From Lacipirellula parvula (GTDB lineage: Bacteria; Planctomycetota; Planctomycetia; Pirellulales; Lacipirellulaceae): a DNA stretch of 64,000 nt. The notes under the pieces are model-generated. The model worked only from the letters and a program-made list of their open reading frames with translations. It was not told the DNA's origin and did not search any database. Below are positions 61,033 through 64,000 of the stretch, piece by piece (position 1 is the stretch's first letter; every line of letters starts with the position of its first letter). Location of the stretch: NCBI RefSeq assembly GCF_009177095.1, contig NZ_AP021861.1, forward strand, positions 5,438,501 through 5,502,500, in the 5' to 3' direction. A program made the position numbers and the translations under genes.

Positions 61033-64000
61033 AAAGTTCATCCGCCGCATGCTCGCCCTGCTCCGCAGCCTTTCGGCCGAAGAGCCAGAAGAGGGCGGGA
61101 TGGACGAAGAAGTCGAGGAGCGTTGAGCTAATCAAGCCGCCGAAGATCACGGTGGCGACGGGGTAGAGAATCTCTTTGCCCGGTTCGCCCGCGGCAAGGA
61201 CGAGCGGGATGAGCGCGATGCCGGCGGTGAGGGCGGTCATTAGCATCGGCGCTAGTCGTTCTTTGCCGGCGCGTTCGATCATTTCGAGCGAGAAGCTTTC
61301 GCCTTCATGCCGCACGAGGTGGAGGTAGTGGGCGATCAGCAAAATGCCGTTGCGCGACGCGATGCCGGCGAGCGAAATGAAGCCGACCATGCTCGCCACC
61401 GTGAGCGATTGGCCCGTGATGAGCAGCGCGGTGACGGCGCCAATCGCCGCCATCGGCAGAGCGGCGAGCACTTGCAGCGCGAGGTTTACTGAGCGGAAGA
61501 GCGTGTAAAGGGCGAGGAACATGCACGCCAGCGAGGCGAGGCTAAGCAGCCCGATCATTTGCGTCGCCGATTGTTGGCTTTCGAACTGGCCGCCGTACTG
61601 GATGAAGTAGCCGGTCGGCAGCGACGCTTGGATCGGCGCCAAGCGATTCTGGATGTCGCCGACGACGCTCGCGAGATCGCGGCCCGTCGTGTTGCACGAG
61701 ACGACGATGCGGCGGCGGACGTTTTCGCGGTTGATCGTGTTGGGACCGCGAGATTCGACCACGTCGGCGACGGCGCTGAGCGGCACCCCGCCGCCGGTGG
61801 GAAGGTTGATGCGCAGGCGTTTCAGATACTCGATGTCTTCGCGATACGGTTCGTCGAGGCGGACGACGAGGTCGAAGTTGCGTTGGCCGCGGAGGACTTC
61901 CGAAACCTTGCGGCCGTTCATCGCGGTTTCGATGAATTCGTTGACGTCGTCGACCGAGAGGCCGTTGCGGGCGAGTTCGTCGCGGCGGGTTTGGATCTGC
62001 AGTTGCGGGATGAGCGTCTGCTGCTCGACCATCAGGTCGGTGACCCCGGGAACGCCGGTGATCGCTTGCTTCATTTGGGCTGCGGTGCGACGGAGGACTG
62101 TGAGATCGTCGCCGTAGAGTTTGATCGCCACCTGGGCCTGCACGCCGGAAAGCATGTGCGAAATCAGATGCTGGAGCGGCTGTTCGGCGGCGATGACTGT
62201 GCCAGGGACGTCGGCGAGTTGATGGCGGATGTCGTCGAGAATCTGCTCGCGCGTGCGGCCTGAACCTGGATCAATCGTCACGATGATCTCCGAGACGTTG
62301 ACGCCCATCGCATGTTCGTCGAGTTCGGCACGGCCAGTGCGGCGGGCGATCGTCACCACGCCGGGGACTTGCAGCAGCCGTTCGTCGACGATGGCGCCAA
62401 TGCGGTTCGAGGCTTCGAGCGAGGTGCCGGGCTGCACGAGGACGTTGACCTGCACCGTCCCCTCGTCGAACGGCGGCAGGAAGTCGCGGCCCATTTGCGT
62501 CACGGCGACGCCGCTGGCGCCGACGGCAACGAGGACGGCGATAAGAATCGGCCACGGATGCAGCACGCTGAAGCGGATGACGACGCCGCCGATCGACTTG
62601 AGCCAACGGAGCAAGAGGCCGTCCTTTTCCTCGGCCATGAACTTGGCGTTCGGCAGCAGCCAGTACGACAGCACGGGCGTTACCGTGAGCGACACGACGA
62701 GCGAGGCGATGATCGAGACGATGTAGGCGACGCCGAGCGGCACGAAGAGCCGCCCTTCCATGCCGCCGAGGGCGAACAGCGGGACGAACACGAGCACCAC
62801 CAAGATCGTGCTGAAGACGATCGAGTTGCGAACTTCGCTGCTCGCCTCGTAGATCACCTGCAGTGCAGGCTTCTGGACGGCGGCATGGCGGTTCTCTCGC
62901 AAACGGCGGAAGATGTTTTCGACGTCGACGATCGCGTCGTCGACCAGTTCGCCGACCGCGACGGCGAGGCCGCCAAGCGTCATCGTGTTGATCGACATGC
63001 CGAACCACTTGAAGACGAGGCCGGCGGAGACGATCGAGAGCGGGATCGCGGTGAGCGTGATAAACGTCGTGCGGAAGTTGAGTAGGAAGATGAACAGGAT
63101 GATGACGACGAGGATGCCGCCGTCACGCAGGGCTTCGATAACGTTGTGAATGCTGAGATCGATGAAGACCCGCTGCTGGTAGATGTTCGGATCGATGCGG
63201 ACGTCTTTCGGCAGCGAGCTTTGCAGATCGTTCACCGCACGGACGACGCGGTCGGTAAGGTCGCGGGTGTCGGCGCCAGGTTGCTTGGTGACGATCAGCA
63301 ACACCGCAGGCGAACCGTCGACGGCGGCTTCGCCCCGTTTGATTTGGTCGCCTTCGACGACCTTCGCGACCTGGCCGAGCAGGACGGGTCGCTCGCGGTC
63401 GGCCTTCACGACGACCGATTCAAGATCGGCGAGGCTCTCGACGCGGCCGATCGCGCGGACGAGGAGTTCGTTTTCGCCGACGTTGAGATAGCCGCCGGTG
63501 GCGTTGTTGTTCGACTTGGCGAGGGCCTCTTCGACGTTCTGCAGCGAGACGTCGTACTTCACCAGCGATTCAGGGTTCACGAGGACCTGGAACTGCAGCC
63601 GGCCGCCGCCCATCGTCACGATTTGCGCGACGCCGGGAATGGTGAGCAGCCGCTGACGGACGACCCAATCGGCGAGCGTGCGGACCTCGGTCGGCGACGT
63701 GGCGCCTGTTTCGCTCACCATGCCGATCATCATGATCTGGCCCATGATCGATGACACGGGGGCGAGTTGCGGGTGAACGCCGCTCGGCATGCGATCGGCG
63801 GCGAGCGCGATCTTCTCGGTGACGATTTGCCGCGCGAGGTAGATGTCGGTCCCCCATTTGAATTCGACGTAGATCACCGACAGGCCGACGTCGGAAGTGC
63901 TGCGGACCGCCTCGACGCCGGTGGCGCCGTTGAGGACCGACTCGAGCGGGAACGAGACAAGCGTTTCGACTTCTTCCGGCGCGAGGCCGTGGGCCTCGGT
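61007..64000 (-). CDS. Heavy-metal RND efflux permease, CzcA/CusA family (5'-truncated by window edge)
   Basis: About 997 residues to the window edge; translation of 63878-64000 continues the same frame (EVETLVSFPLESVLNGATGVEAVRS), so the gene is longer. DVGLSVIYVEFKWGTDIYLAR is the N-terminal porter-domain start of CusA/CzcA proteins; GELVDDAIVDVENIFRRL is the charged TM4 motif for proton coupling, and GIASRNGILLI in the C-terminal half is typical. These are inner-membrane exporters of Cu/Ag or Co/Zn/Cd and work with a membrane-fusion protein and an outer-membrane channel. The partner genes would lie beyond 64000. The last residues (LPPGSARG) are encoded by a family E palindrome whose far end provides the TAG stop. 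Confidence 0.95.
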   Translation of the reverse strand, partial: TEAHGLAPEEVETLVSFPLESVLNGATGVEAVRSTSDVGLSVIYVEFKWGTDIYLARQIVTEKIALAADRMPSGVHPQLAPVSSIMGQIMMIGMVSETGATSPTEVRTLADWVVRQRLLTIPGVAQIVTMGGGRLQFQVLVNPESLVKYDVSLQNVEEALAKSNNNATGGYLNVGENELLVRAIGRVESLADLESVVVKADRERPVLLGQVAKVVEGDQIKRGEAAVDGSPAVLLIVTKQPGADTRDLTDRVVRAVNDLQSSLPKDVRIDPNIYQQRVFIDLSIHNVIEALRDGGILVVIILFIFLLNFRTTFITLTAIPLSIVSAGLVFKWFGMSINTMTLGGLAVAVGELVDDAIVDVENIFRRLRENRHAAVQKPALQVIYEASSEVRNSIVFSTILVVLVFVPLFALGGMEGRLFVPLGVAYIVSIIASLVVSLTVTPVLSYWLLPNAKFMAEEKDGLLLRWLKSIGGVVIRFSVLHPWPILIAVLVAVGASGVAVTQMGRDFLPPFDEGTVQVNVLVQPGTSLEASNRIGAIVDERLLQVPGVVTIARRTGRAELDEHAMGVNVSEIIVTIDPGSGRTREQILDDIRHQLADVPGTVIAAEQPLQHLISHMLSGVQAQVAIKLYGDDLTVLRRTAAQMKQAITGVPGVTDLMVEQQTLIPQLQIQTRRDELARNGLSVDDVNEFIETAMNGRKVSEVLRGQRNFDLVVRLDEPYREDIEYLKRLRINLPTGGGVPLSAVADVVESRGPNTINRENVRRRIVVSCNTTGRDLASVVGDIQNRLAPIQASLPTGYFIQYGGQFESQQSATQMIGLLSLASLACMFLALYTLFRSVNLALQVLAALPMAAIGAVTALLITGQSLTVASMVGFISLAGIASRNGILLIAHYLHLVRHEGESFSLEMIERAGKERLAPMLMTALTAGIALIPLVLAAGEPGKEILYPVATVIFGGLISSTLLDFFVHPALFWLFGRKAAEQGEHAADELLPPGSARG

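Noticed and set aside
1-64000. Prophage, plasmid or conjugative element signatures
   Set aside because: No integrase, phage structural, replication or transfer genes were recognised; genes are core or typical planctomycete families.

Overview
The window looks like a chromosomal segment of a planctomycete, most likely of the order Pirellulales. The pointers are DUF1559 prepilin-like proteins, a DUF1571 protein, a secreted FGly-type sulfatase, a membrane Ser/Thr kinase, a very large secreted TPR protein beside MoxR/DUF58 genes, high GC and frequent TTG/GTG starts. This is inference from gene families; there is no rRNA or tRNA to confirm it. Two genes run off the edges: a DUF58 gene at the left and a CzcA/CusA-type RND pump at the right.

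Layout. 1-12649 (minus): a 3127-residue secreted TPR protein, then a membrane coiled-coil protein with a cysteine-rich stretch, a MoxR ATPase and a DUF58 protein. 13091-20086 (plus): an ECF sigma factor overlapping a small one-span membrane protein, then three tandem GspF-like genes, three pseudopilin-like genes and a DUF1559 gene, with no GspE ATPase or secretin. 20215-26439 (minus): small membrane protein, polysaccharide deacetylase, GH9 glycosidase, DUF457 membrane protein, an unrecognised conserved gene, PhyH dioxygenase, methyltransferase. 26992-30101 (minus): poly-gamma-glutamate genes pgsB, pgsC and a pgsW-like gene. 30444-45080: glnS, a RAYT transposase, a DUF1559-containing secreted protein, a CNNM/CorC protein, sulfatase, kinase, leuC-leuD, a secreted propeller-like protein, TPR and PSP1 proteins, bioB. 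45364-47943: a large DUF11-repeat secreted protein. 48823-55337: an amino-sugar salvage locus (BadF-type sugar kinase, MurQ, SSS symporter, secreted beta-lactamase-NamZ fusion). 55424-60714: glcD, glcF, an MBL hydrolase, a DUF1571 protein and a small CxxC protein. 61007-64000: RND permease.

The most unusual aspect is the density of palindromic interspersed repeats, in at least seven sequence families, and how closely they engage genes. One sits in frame inside glnS. One supplies the ribosome-binding site, start codon and part of the signal peptide of a secreted protein. A short GC palindrome carrying CTAG supplies the stop codon of four genes and lies within 5 bp of the stop of two more. Two 150-bp copies bracket the deacetylase gene in inverted orientation. 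Two related elements separate the subunit genes leuC/leuD and glcD/glcF. A REP-associated tyrosine transposase gene at 32224-32814 is a possible source of mobility.

How the genes work together: 48823-55337 reads as a complete route from peptidoglycan ends to GlcNAc-6-phosphate (NamZ releases MurNAc, the symporter imports it, the kinase phosphorylates it, MurQ removes lactate). The GspF/pseudopilin block looks like part of a type II secretion or type IV pilus-like machine, possibly controlled by the adjacent ECF sigma factor because the 12-mer TTTCTTAGACAA precedes both transcription units.
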